Assembly (NCBI GenBank): GCA_017882065.1
Contig: JADGQD010000050.1
Location: 1 to 11,509 of the forward strand
Length of the DNA stretch: 11,509 bases
Origin: Anaerolineales bacterium
GTDB lineage: Bacteria > Chloroflexota > Anaerolineae > Anaerolineales > Villigracilaceae
Direction: 5' to 3'
The notes under the pieces are model-generated. The model was not told the origin of the DNA. It ran no database searches and was given only the letters and a program-made list of their open reading frames with translations. Shown here piece after piece: positions 1 to 6,609 of the stretch (its first letter is position 1; each line of letters opens with the position of its first letter). The position numbers were made by a program, and so were the translations under genes.

Positions 1-4
1 CCTT

Positions 5-2044
5 ATGGACTTCAAACTTGTTGCCCCCTTCCAACCCACCGGCGACCAGCCGGAAGCCATCCGCCAGCTTGTAGACGGTATCCAGCGCGGACTCAAGCAC
101 CAGGTCCTGCTCGGTGCGACCGGCACTGGTAAAACGTTCACCATTGCCTCGGTCATCCAGCAGGTGCAGAAACCGGCCCTCATTATGGCCCACAACAAAA
201 CCCTGGCAGCGCAATTGTACGCCGAGTTCCGCGAGTTCTTTCCGGAAAACGCCGTCTCGTACTTTGTCTCGTACTACGATTACTACCAGCCGGAAGCCTA
301 CGTTCCGCGCCATGACCTGTTCATCGAAAAAGAGACCGAGATCAACGAGGAGATCGAGCGCCTGCGGCTGGCAGCCACCACTGCCTTGATGTCACGCAGG
401 GATGTCATCATCGTCGCATCGGTCTCCTGCATCTACGGCCTGGGCAACCCGGAAGAGTACGGCAAGGGTGTGGTAGGACTGCACGTAGGCGAAATCACCC
501 GGCGCAACGCCTTGATCCGACAACTGGTGGACGGACAGTACCAGCGCAATGACATGGAGTTGCGTCCCGGGACCTTCCGCGTGCGCGGCGACACTTTGGA
601 GATCATCCCCGCCTATGAGAACAAGCGCGGCTACCGGGTCACTTTCTTCGGGGACGAGGTGGAGCGCATCTCGGAAGTCAATCCGCTGACCGGCGAAATC
701 CTCTCCGAGCCGGAACAGGTGGACATCTACCCCGCCAAACACTACCTGGCCGGGGATGACCGGCTCAAAGAATCCATCGCCAATATCGAAAAAGAACTGG
801 AAGAGCGGGTTGCTTTCTATAAAACCAACGATAAATTGCTCGAAGCCCAGCGCATCGACCAGCGCACACGCTATGACCTGGAGATGCTCAGGGAAGTGGG
901 CACCTGCGCGGGGATCGAGAACTACTCACGCCAGCTCGACCAGCGCGCCCCCGGAACACATCCCTGGACACTGGTGGATTTTCTGCCCAGCGATTACCTG
1001 CTGGTGATTGACGAGTCGCACATGAGCATCCCGCAGATCCGCGGCATGTACAAAGGTGACCGTTCCCGTAAAGAGACATTGGTGGAATACGGTTTCCGCC
1101 TGCCTTCAGCGCTGGATAACCGCCCGCTCAAGTTCGACGAATTCGAGCAGGTGATGGGCAGCACCATCTACACCTCCGCCACGCCGGGGCCGTACGAGAT
1201 GGGCCACGCCGAACAGGTGGTGGAACAGATCATCCGCCCAACCGGCCTGGTGGACCCGGAAGTGGAGGTCCGCCCGACGAAGGGCCAGGTGGATGACCTG
1301 GTGAAGGAGATCCGGGCACGGGTTGAGAACGGGCAGAGGGTGCTGGTCACCACTTTGACGAAACGCATGTCCGAAGACCTGGCGGAGTACCTGCTGGAAC
1401 TCGGCATCAAGGTCCACTACCTGCATTCGGAAGTGGTGACATTGGAACGGGTCAGCATCCTGCGCGACCTGCGCCTGGGCGTGTTTGACGTGATCGTAGG
1501 CATCAACCTGCTGCGTGAGGGCCTCGACCTGCCGGAGGTTTCGCTGGTTGCCATCCTGGATGCAGACAAGGAAGGCTTCCTGCGCTCAGACACGGCCCTC
1601 ATCCAGACCACCGGGCGTGCTGCCCGTCATATTGACGGAAGGGTGATCATGTATGCTGACCGCATCACAGACTCGATGCGCCGGGCGATGGATGAAACCA
1701 GCCGCCGGCGGGCCAAGCAGGTCAAGTACAACCAGGAACACGGGATCGTGCCGGTCAGCATCCACAAGGCCATCCGCGACCTGACCGATCAAATGTCGCC
1801 CCGGGCGGTATCCGAGATGAAGGGCGAGTACAAGACCGGCAAGCACAAGGATGTAACCTCGCGCGCCGAGCTGCAGAAGGTGATCGCTGAGATGGAAAGA
1901 CAAATGAAAGAAGCTGCCAAGAACCTGGAATTCGAGCGCGCCGCGGCCCTGCGCGACGAGATGTACGAGTTGAAATCCATCCTGGCGGATGATGAGAGTT
2001 TGAAACCCTGGGAACGGATCAAGTTGCTGTCGGGGGAAGAATAG
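5..2044 (+). CDS. uvrB: UvrABC system protein B (excinuclease helicase subunit)
   Basis: UvrB is the damage-verifying subunit of bacterial nucleotide excision repair. It is loaded by UvrA, opens DNA around the lesion and recruits UvrC. The 679-aa length is normal for the family. Visible landmarks: N-terminal GDQPEAI motif; Walker A GATGTGKT at residues 37-44; the Tyr-rich beta-hairpin that clamps DNA (YYDYYQPEAY, about 90-99); Walker B/DESH box at 336-339; helicase motif VI with GRAARH around 537-542; the RRRAKQVKYNQEHGI stretch near the end of the helicase core; and a C-terminal UVR coiled-coil motif at about 622-660 that binds UvrC. The start at position 5 gives the expected N terminus, but only four upstream bases are present, so promoter and RBS cannot be judged. 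The gene is complete and ends 12 bp before a strong terminator hairpin. Confidence 0.98.
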   Translation: MDFKLVAPFQPTGDQPEAIRQLVDGIQRGLKHQVLLGATGTGKTFTIASVIQQVQKPALIMAHNKTLAAQLYAEFREFFPENAVSYFVSYYDYYQPEAYVPRHDLFIEKETEINEEIERLRLAATTALMSRRDVIIVASVSCIYGLGNPEEYGKGVVGLHVGEITRRNALIRQLVDGQYQRNDMELRPGTFRVRGDTLEIIPAYENKRGYRVTFFGDEVERISEVNPLTGEILSEPEQVDIYPAKHYLAGDDRLKESIANIEKELEERVAFYKTNDKLLEAQRIDQRTRYDLEMLREVGTCAGIENYSRQLDQRAPGTHPWTLVDFLPSDYLLVIDESHMSIPQIRGMYKGDRSRKETLVEYGFRLPSALDNRPLKFDEFEQVMGSTIYTSATPGPYEMGHAEQVVEQIIRPTGLVDPEVEVRPTKGQVDDLVKEIRARVENGQRVLVTTLTKRMSEDLAEYLLELGIKVHYLHSEVVTLERVSILRDLRLGVFDVIVGINLLREGLDLPEVSLVAILDADKEGFLRSDTALIQTTGRAARHIDGRVIMYADRITDSMRRAMDETSRRRAKQVKYNQEHGIVPVSIHKAIRDLTDQMSPRAVSEMKGEYKTGKHKDVTSRAELQKVIAEMERQMKEAAKNLEFERAAALRDEMYELKSILADDESLKPWERIKLLSGEE

Positions 2045-2056
2045 GATGATGAGTAG

Positions 2057-2107
2057 GGGCGACCCCATTCCCCTACGGGGATGATATGGGTCGCCCATAT
2101 TTTTTTC
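2057..2107 (+). terminator. Rho-independent terminator of uvrB, compound hairpin
   Basis: A perfect 9-bp stem (GGGCGACCC at 2057-2065 with GGGTCGCCC at 2088-2096) encloses a second small stem (TCCCC at 2069-2073 with GGGGA at 2077-2081). The next bases on the plus strand, 2097 onward, are ATAT then a T-run. The T-run is only on the uvrB side, so it works best for uvrB, but the hairpin also separates the convergent pcm gene. A hairpin with this GGGGCGACC core could also be a genome-wide REP-like palindrome; I cannot test copy number here. Confidence 0.85.
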
Positions 2108-2109
2108 CT

Positions 2110-2757
2110 TTACTTCCAGCCGTGTTCGCCGCGCAACGGGACGAACGCCACCGCCAGGTTAACCTGGCGCTCGAATTCCTGACCTGTACGTCTCCAGACT
2201 TCCAGTTGCTGGAAGCCGCGGCTCCCCACCGGGATGACCAGTCGACCACCGTCGGCTAACTGGTCAAGCAGCGGCTGCGGCGCGGACGGGGCAGCGGCCG
2301 CCACCAGAATCCCATCATAGGGAGCAGTTTCCAACCAGCCCAGCGACCCGTCTCCGGCATGAACGTGGACGTTGGTATAACCCAGATCGGTCAGGATCCT
2401 GGCGGCCTGCGCGGCCAGTTCAGGGATCACTTCCACCGTATGCACTTCCGCGGCCATCTGCCCAAGTACCGCCGCCTGGTAACCAGAACCGGTGCCGACT
2501 TCCAGTACACGGTGGGTGGACTCGACTTGCAGCAATTCGGTCATCAAGGCAACTATATAAGGCTGGGAAATCGTCTGTCCGTAGCCAATCGGGAGCGGAC
2601 CGTCCGCATAAGCCCAGGGCAAATCGTCAGCAGGAACGAACAGGTGGCGCGGCACAGATTCCATAATGGCCAGCAGTCGCGGGTTCAGCACGCCGCGGGC
2701 GGCTATCTGCTCCTCGACCATACGCTTGCGCGCAATCCGAAACTCATCTTCGTTCAT
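2110..2757 (-). CDS. pcm: Protein-L-isoaspartate O-methyltransferase
   Basis: Methylates isoaspartyl residues that arise in ageing proteins, using S-adenosylmethionine, and so starts their repair in the cytoplasm. The 215-aa length is typical. Family marks: ISQPYIVALM at 63-72 (the Ser/Gln region that binds the isoaspartyl substrate); SAM-binding motif I VLEVGTGSGYQAA at 84-96; acidic AGDGS at 134-138; a motif II region YDGILVAAAAP at 147-157; and GGRLVIPVG at 170-178. The start codon overlaps the mutY stop as ATGA (2754-2757), so the gene is very probably cotranscribed and translationally coupled with mutY. No separate strong RBS is visible. Expected role: protein repair paired with DNA oxidative-damage repair in one stress operon (inference). 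Confidence 0.95.
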   Translation of the reverse strand: MNEDEFRIARKRMVEEQIAARGVLNPRLLAIMESVPRHLFVPADDLPWAYADGPLPIGYGQTISQPYIVALMTELLQVESTHRVLEVGTGSGYQAAVLGQMAAEVHTVEVIPELAAQAARILTDLGYTNVHVHAGDGSLGWLETAPYDGILVAAAAPSAPQPLLDQLADGGRLVIPVGSRGFQQLEVWRRTGQEFERQVNLAVAFVPLRGEHGWK

Positions 2758-3806
2758 TGCAGACGCCCTGCGATCTGGCGGTCCACTTTACCCATCGGGT
2801 AGAGGCTCAGTTCGGCCGGGACAACCCAGGCTAATCCGGCAGCTTCAACCGGCTTTGGTTCGCCATCCGTCAATTCACATAGAAAGGCATGCAGGGTAAT
2901 CCGAAAGTGGGTATATGCGTGCCGGTAAATTCCAAATGCCTCGCCTACATGAATTTCTGCACCAAGTTCTTCCCGGATTTCGCGAGCGAGACAGGCTTCG
3001 AGTGTTTCGCCTTTCTCAACCTTGCCTCCGGGGAACTCCCACATGCCACCCAGCAGTCCTTTCGACGGGCGCTTCGCCAAAAGGATTTTACCATCCCGCT
3101 GCAGAACCGCGGCGGTGACGGTGTAATGCGGCACATCGGCTTTGGGCTTAAGCACCGGGCGTTGTTCCTGAAGGCCGAGCGCCCGCGCCTTGCACAATTC
3201 ACTGAGCGGACAGAGCAGGCAGGCTGGGTTACGCGGCAGGCAGAGGCTGGCGCCCAAGTCCATCAGCGCCTGGTTGTAATCCCCGGCGCGACCTTTCGGC
3301 AGGTGTCTCTCGGCCAGCGCCCACAGGATCTCCTCACCCGTCGGGGCATCGGCAAGTTCGGCCACATCAAAGACTCGTGCAAAAACTCGCCGTAGGTTAC
3401 CATCCAAAGTGGCAACATCCAGTCCAAAGGCCATCGAAGCAATTGCGCCGACCGTGTACCGCCCAACGCCGGGGAGCTTGCGCAGAGCCGTCAAATCGCG
3501 CGGCAATTCTCCCCCGTATTTATCCACGACAATCCTGGCAGCCTTAAACAGGTTACGCGCCCGGCTGTAATAACCGAGTCCCTCCCAGAGTGAAAGGACC
3601 TCCTGCTCGGATGCAACCGCCAGGTGCTGAACGCTCGGGAAACTGTCCATCCAGCGCTCGAAATATGGAATAACCGCCTCGACGCGCGTCTGCTGAAGCA
3701 TGATCTCTGAGACCCACACAGCGTAAGGGTTCGGGTGACCGCGCCAGGGCAGTTCCCGTCCATGGCAGGCGTACCAGTCCAGAATTCTGTCGGAAAATTC
3801 AGTCAT
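2754..3806 (-). CDS. mutY: Adenine DNA glycosylase MutY with complete C-terminal Nudix box
   Basis: Removes adenine mispaired with 8-oxoguanine. The 350-aa protein carries the catalytic Glu34 (SEIMLQQT), helix-hairpin-helix LPGVGRYTVGA at 111-121, catalytic Asp135 (TLDGN), and the [4Fe-4S] ligands Cys189-X6-Cys196-X2-Cys199-X5-Cys205. A C-terminal Nudix-fold domain covers about 228-350. In most MutY proteins this domain only recognises 8-oxoG, but here the Nudix signature is complete: G261-X5-E267-X7-R275-E276-I-R-E279-E280-L-G282. The domain could therefore also hydrolyse an oxidised nucleotide (inference). A YTH loop at 298-300 sits where MutY proteins carry the FSH 8-oxoG recognition loop. 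The ATG at 3806 fits the family N terminus, but no Shine-Dalgarno is visible just upstream. It overlaps pcm by 4 bp. Confidence 0.95.
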   Translation of the reverse strand: MTEFSDRILDWYACHGRELPWRGHPNPYAVWVSEIMLQQTRVEAVIPYFERWMDSFPSVQHLAVASEQEVLSLWEGLGYYSRARNLFKAARIVVDKYGGELPRDLTALRKLPGVGRYTVGAIASMAFGLDVATLDGNLRRVFARVFDVAELADAPTGEEILWALAERHLPKGRAGDYNQALMDLGASLCLPRNPACLLCPLSELCKARALGLQEQRPVLKPKADVPHYTVTAAVLQRDGKILLAKRPSKGLLGGMWEFPGGKVEKGETLEACLAREIREELGAEIHVGEAFGIYRHAYTHFRITLHAFLCELTDGEPKPVEAAGLAWVVPAELSLYPMGKVDRQIAGRLQ

Positions 3807-3880
3807 ACAAAAATGGTGGGGGTCTAAAGGAAGTTAGGTTTATGACACGAATTGCACGAAACTCACGGGTTGAATAATAT

Positions 3881-3920
3881 TAAAAACGAAGAACGTATTT
3901 ATTTACCCTGCGCTCTTCGT
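3881..3920 (-). terminator. Rho-independent terminator of the 100-aa gene
   Basis: Arms at 3886-3895 (ACGAAGAACG) and 3911-3920 (CGCTCTTCGT) pair at 9 of 10 positions around a 15-nt loop. Read on the minus strand, the hairpin is followed by a TTTTTA run (3886-3881). It lies 22 bp past the stop of the gene at 3943-4245 and upstream of mutY, so it separates the two leftward units. Confidence 0.75.
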
Positions 3921-3942
3921 ATCACCCGGTTTCTCTAGAAAA

Positions 3943-4245
3943 TTAAAATTGGAATCCGCTGCGCGCCGGGATAATCTTGTACGAGAAATTCTGCACCAAG
4001 GCAAAGAGTTTGTCCTGCAACTGGGTCCAACTATCCGAATTCAAGGCGCGTTGCACATCCAGTAGATCTTCAGCAAGGATGCTGACCTGGATCTGCGGAT
4101 AATCTCCGAAGACAGTCGCCCAAGCTTCCGCCGGTTTGAGTCCCAATCGCTGAACACCGGGGACAAATTCATTGATAACGAACTCAAAATAATCCTGTTC
4201 GTGATCAGGAGCAATATCCCAGGTCAGAACGAGTTTAACAGCCAT
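3943..4245 (-). CDS. Small hypothetical protein, ferredoxin-like / dimeric alpha-beta barrel candidate
   Basis: A 100-aa protein that I do not recognise by name. Its apparent secondary-structure order is strand (VKLVLTWDI), long helix (about 17-36), two strands (AWATVFGDY and QIQVSILAED), a second long helix (about 61-88) and a last strand (YKIIPARSG). This beta-alpha-beta-beta-alpha-beta order is that of dimeric alpha-beta-barrel proteins such as ABM and NIPSNAP types; this is inference and no catalytic residue is evident. I chose the ATG at 4245 over the in-frame ATG at 4263. The former has AAGGAG at 4254-4259 with an 8-nt spacer, whereas the longer start lies inside a repeat. The Shine-Dalgarno itself is part of R1 copy A. 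It is flanked by a terminator and reads away from the MBL-fold gene. Confidence 0.72.
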   Translation of the reverse strand: MAVKLVLTWDIAPDHEQDYFEFVINEFVPGVQRLGLKPAEAWATVFGDYPQIQVSILAEDLLDVQRALNSDSWTQLQDKLFALVQNFSYKIIPARSGFQF

Positions 4246-4248
4246 CTT

Positions 4249-4427
4249 TACTGCTCCTTGCACAAATTTTTAAACTGAAGCAGCCAAAAAGAAGGGAAAA
4301 AATGATAATATACTGCTGTTTGCATAAATACGTGAACTTTGAACGATCACAATACAGGGATTGGCAATATAGGTTTTCATCTTTGCGCAGTACCCTGTGG
4401 GTTCAAATATTTACGCAGTACCTTGTA
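4249..4427 (+). repeat. R1 repeat copy A (outer), MITE-like, interrupted by a nested copy
   Basis: Left end TACTGCTCCTTGCAC at 4249 and right end GTTCAAATATTTACGCA followed by GTACCTTGTA (ending 4427). The left end read backwards resembles the right end (GTTCAA-TATTTA-GCA core), so the element has imperfect terminal inverted repeats of about 27 bp. Removing the inner copy (4311-4399) leaves about 90 bp, the same size as the other copies. It shares the internal 19-mer AACTGAAGCAGCCAAAAAG with copy C. Flanking TA on both sides (4249-4250 and 4426-4427) fits a TA target duplication. Confidence 0.75.
4311..4399 (+). repeat. R1 repeat copy A-inner, nested in copy A
   Basis: An 89-bp copy from TACTGCTGTTTGCATAAATA to GCAGTACCCTGTG. 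Its interior shares TTGAACGATCA with copy B but not with its host copy, so it belongs to a different subtype. It lies inside copy A just before the host's right terminal repeat, which is the arrangement expected from transposition of one element into another. The exact junction is uncertain by a few bases. Confidence 0.72.
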
Positions 4428-4464
4428 AATGCTCACCGCAACCCCAAGGGTAATCAAGACAATG

Positions 4465-5115
4465 CTACTCCCGCTGGTAATCCAGCACGATCACTTTCGT
4501 CTCGTCCGGCAGGGATGACTTGGAGACTTTAAGCGTTGGCATCGTTTCAGCCTCGTGCAAACCCATTTCCTTCATAAACTTGTCCAGCTTGTCGAGCTGC
4601 ACTTTGGCCTCCTGGGAATAGAAGTGCATCGGGATAACGATGTTCGGCTCCAGCAGGCTGACCACTTCCGCGGCCTTGGCCGCGTTCAGCCCGGTGCCAC
4701 CGCCCACCGGGACTAGCGCCACATGCACCGTCCCCAGCGCCTCAATTTCGGCCTGAGTCGGAACCGAGCGCAGGTCACCCAGGTGTGCGACCGTGATACC
4801 CATGTAATCGAACACAAACAACGTATTACGCGGTTTATCGTCCGCCGCTTTCTTGCCCGAACCATCCGTTTGCACGCCAGTAATAAAGACGCCGCCAATC
4901 TCGAATTCGCCCGGCCCGGTGATCGCGTGACTGTAGCCCTTCACCGTGCTCAGGCAGTTATGTCCCGGTGCATCGTGGCTGGAAGTGACAATATCGGCCT
5001 TGAGCTTAAGCGGCTCGTAACCAACCGTCTCAGCGTCGAATGGGTCGGTGACAACCGTTGCCATACCGCGTTCGGTCAGTCGAAAACAGGAATGTCCGTA
5101 CCAAGTAATCTCCAT
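4465..5115 (-). CDS. UlaG-like metallo-beta-lactamase-fold protein with degenerate metal motif
   Basis: A 216-aa protein of the Lactamase_B_3/UlaG-like group (COG2220 type). Visible family pattern: N-terminal WYGHSCFRL at 5-13, TDPF at 23-26, the metal-motif region at 45-52, GPGEFEIGGVFITGV at 67-81, HLGDL at 111-115, LVPVGGGTGLNAAKAAEVV at 134-152 and IPMHF at 161-165. The family's usual HxHxDH is replaced by H47-D-A49-P-G51-H52, so the second His and the metal-binding Asp of the motif are missing, while Asp114 and His164 are present. Metal binding may be altered or partial, and the substrate is unknown. The ATG at 5115 has GGAG (5122-5125) six bases upstream. It is transcribed divergently from the concanavalin-like gene from a shared palindromic promoter region. 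Confidence 0.88.
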   Translation of the reverse strand: MEITWYGHSCFRLTERGMATVVTDPFDAETVGYEPLKLKADIVTSSHDAPGHNCLSTVKGYSHAITGPGEFEIGGVFITGVQTDGSGKKAADDKPRNTLFVFDYMGITVAHLGDLRSVPTQAEIEALGTVHVALVPVGGGTGLNAAKAAEVVSLLEPNIVIPMHFYSQEAKVQLDKLDKFMKEMGLHEAETMPTLKVSKSSLPDETKVIVLDYQRE

Positions 5116-5133
5116 AGAATTCTCCGTGAAGGC

Positions 5134-5151
5134 TATTATACCCGTATAATA
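5134..5151. promoter_or_regulatory. Palindromic divergent -10 region (MBL gene left, concanavalin-like gene right)
   Basis: TATTATAC-CC-GTATAATA is an 8-2-8 perfect inverted repeat carrying a TATAAT hexamer on each strand (plus 5145-5150; minus 5140-5135). On the plus strand a start site about 7 nt downstream would fall at about 5157-5158, right on the ATG of the right-hand gene, predicting a leaderless mRNA. On the minus strand the predicted leader is about 13 nt and holds the GGAG of the MBL gene. No good -35 is visible on either side. It could equally be an operator palindrome. Confidence 0.55.
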
Positions 5152-5157
5152 AAAGGG

Positions 5158-5916
5158 ATGGAAATTGGACTGAAACCCCGCTGCACCCCCGGCGCTTCGG
5201 TGAACCGGACAGATAATGGCTGGCGAATGGATATCCCCGCTGGAGTGCGGGGGGCCTATCGCCTAGCCCAGCTCGACGACTATTTTGCCTTATCCCGCAG
5301 GCATTTCCACCACGCAACACCCTGGACCTTGAGCCTGCATGCCAAAGTCTCCGCCTCCAATCTTCCCGGCACATGGGGGTTCGGGCTGTGGAACGATCCA
5401 TTCTGCTTTTCGCTCGGTTTCGGCGGTGCAGCGGGACGGTTACCGGTCCTGCCGAACGCCGCCTGGTTTTTTCATGCCTCCCCGCCAAACTGGCTATCTT
5501 TCCGCGACGAAATCCCCGCCCACGGCTTTTTCGCCGGGACGATCAACTCGCCGCGCGTCCCGCTCTTGCTGCTTGCGCCGGCGCTTCTCGCATTGCCTTT
5601 CCTAGCCTTGAGACCCATCTCCCGTCTCTTGCGGAAACTGGCAGGCCAAACTGTCCGGCAAGACGCGGCGGAGATATCTGTAGATGTTACCAAATGGCAC
5701 GAATATTCCATACAATGGCTACGCGAAACTACTGAATTCAAAATAGACGGTGAAACCATCCTACAAACTGCAATCTCCCCTGAGCCACCGCTTGGGCTGG
5801 TACTCTGGATTGATAACCAGTTCGCCGCCTGGACTTCAGAAGGACAGCTCGGTTACGGTACGCTGGATAACCCTGCGGCATGCTTGGAAATTACTGCTCC
5901 TTGCATTAATACTTGA
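5158..5916 (+). CDS. Concanavalin A-like (GH16-like) lectin/glucanase-fold hypothetical protein
   Basis: A 252-aa protein with beta-sandwich-like motifs: PWTLSLHAKVS at 55-65, GTWGFGLWNDPF at 71-82, WFFHASPPNWLS at 103-114, then WHEYSIQWL at 180-188, TEFKIDGETILQT at 192-204 and PLGLVLWIDNQFAAW at 211-225. The WHxYxIxW and FxIDG pattern is typical of laminarinase-like concanavalin folds, but I see no GH16 ExDxE catalytic signature, so catalysis is unsupported. A very hydrophobic stretch at about 134-152 followed by basic residues could be a membrane helix or a buried loop. No signal peptide is evident. The open frame extends back to 4723, but the ATG at 5158 is preferred because it follows the TATAAT and clears the divergent MBL gene. 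The last seven residues and the TGA stop are encoded by R1 copy B. Confidence 0.7.
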   Translation: MEIGLKPRCTPGASVNRTDNGWRMDIPAGVRGAYRLAQLDDYFALSRRHFHHATPWTLSLHAKVSASNLPGTWGFGLWNDPFCFSLGFGGAAGRLPVLPNAAWFFHASPPNWLSFRDEIPAHGFFAGTINSPRVPLLLLAPALLALPFLALRPISRLLRKLAGQTVRQDAAEISVDVTKWHEYSIQWLRETTEFKIDGETILQTAISPEPPLGLVLWIDNQFAAWTSEGQLGYGTLDNPAACLEITAPCINT

Positions 5917-5983
5917 ACCTTGAACGATCAAAATTCAGGTAATTACAGCAATTTTGGTTCACATCTTTGTGCAGTACCCTGAA
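5892..5983 (+). repeat. R1 repeat copy B
   Basis: A 92-bp copy from TACTGCTCCTTGCATTAATA to GCAGTACCCTGAA, with the interior TTGAACGATCA shared with copy A-inner. It overlaps the 3' end of the concanavalin-like gene and supplies its stop codon (TGA at 5914-5916). Confidence 0.72.
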
Positions 5984-6020
5984 AATCCTTCGAAAAGAAT
6001 GGTTAATTATCTCCCTGTTT

Positions 6021-6112
6021 TACTGCTTCATGCATAAATCTATGAACTTTCCCGTATCGAAGGGCTCGAAAATAACAGATTTTGGGTTCAGATATTCACG
6101 CAGTATTCTGTA
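6021..6112 (+). repeat. R1 repeat copy B2
   Basis: A 92-bp copy from TACTGCTTCATGCATAAATC to CGCAGTATTCTGTA, with a different interior from the other copies. It starts 37 bp after copy B in the same orientation. Its right end overlaps the 3' end of the dCMP deaminase gene and supplies that gene's stop (TGA on the minus strand at 6098-6096). TA dinucleotides lie at both ends. Confidence 0.7.
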
Positions 6113-6542
6113 AATCAGGAGAGTAGTTTACCTGATGAATCTCGATGTTCGCCGCCTTCAGGAAATTCATTGCATATTCGTCGGTGCGGTAGACTACGTT
6201 GTATACCAGACGAGTGATGCCAGCATTGATCAATGCCTTGGTACAATTGATGCAGGGAAGATGTGTAACATAACAGGTAGCACCCTTCGTCGAAACCCCA
6301 TGCAAGGCGCCCTGTATGATCGCGTTCGTCTCGGCATGGATGGTGCGTATACAATGTCCGTCCACCATTAAGTGACCATCTTCATCGCAATGCGGTTGCC
6401 CAACCGGGGAGCCATTGAATCCGGTGGTCAGGATGCGTTTATCAAGCACCAATACACAGCCGACAAAGGCCCGATCACAGGTACTGCGCTCTGAAACGGC
6501 ATACGCAATCTTCATGAAATAAGAATCCCAATCTGGACGCAT
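6096..6542 (-). CDS. Deoxycytidylate (dCMP) deaminase family protein
   Basis: A zinc-dependent deaminase that converts dCMP to dUMP, feeding thymidylate synthesis. The 148-aa length is typical. The zinc site is clear: H69-A-E71 (TIHAETNAI, His ligand and catalytic Glu) and P96-C97-I-N-C100 (two Cys ligands). The N-terminal WDSYFMKIAYAVSERSTCDR and GFNGSPVGQPHCDE follow the dCMP deaminase/ComEB pattern rather than cytidine deaminase. The ATG at 6542 has AGAGGAAA just upstream. A TATAAT at 6585-6580 (minus strand) lies at the edge of R1 copy C. The last six residues (DLQNTA) and the stop lie in R1 copy B2, so the original C terminus may have been replaced; the catalytic core is untouched. Confidence 0.93.
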   Translation of the reverse strand: MRPDWDSYFMKIAYAVSERSTCDRAFVGCVLVLDKRILTTGFNGSPVGQPHCDEDGHLMVDGHCIRTIHAETNAIIQGALHGVSTKGATCYVTHLPCINCTKALINAGITRLVYNVVYRTDEYAMNFLKAANIEIHQVNYSPDLQNTA

Positions 6543-6579
6543 CTGGTTTCCTCTCGTAAAAGTTTAGCGAATTGCAACG

Positions 6580-6609
6580 ATTATACTGCTCCTTGCAATA
6601 ATTTCTGAA
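6580..6609 (-). promoter_or_regulatory. Candidate promoter of the dCMP deaminase gene, built on R1 copy C
   Basis: On the minus strand TTCAGA (6609-6604) stands 18 bp before TATAAT (6585-6580). The -35-like hexamer and spacer lie inside the R1 copy, and the -10 spans its left junction. The predicted start near 6572 leaves a leader of about 30 nt containing the AGAGGAAA ribosome binding site. Confidence 0.5.

Noticed and set aside
4246..4263. Longer start (ATG at 4263) of the 100-aa gene
   Set aside because: It would encode six extra residues from the repeat and destroy the AAGGAG spacing to the ATG at 4245.
4302..4532. 76-aa plus-strand open frame in the repeat region
   Set aside because: It is composed of R1 sequence and antisense MBL sequence, with no ribosome binding site or protein-like features.
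4723..5157. Long N-terminal extension of the concanavalin-like frame back to 4723
   Set aside because: It runs antisense through most of the MBL-fold gene, lacks a ribosome binding site, and its residues do not look like protein. The ATG at 5158 follows a TATAAT and begins the recognisable domain.
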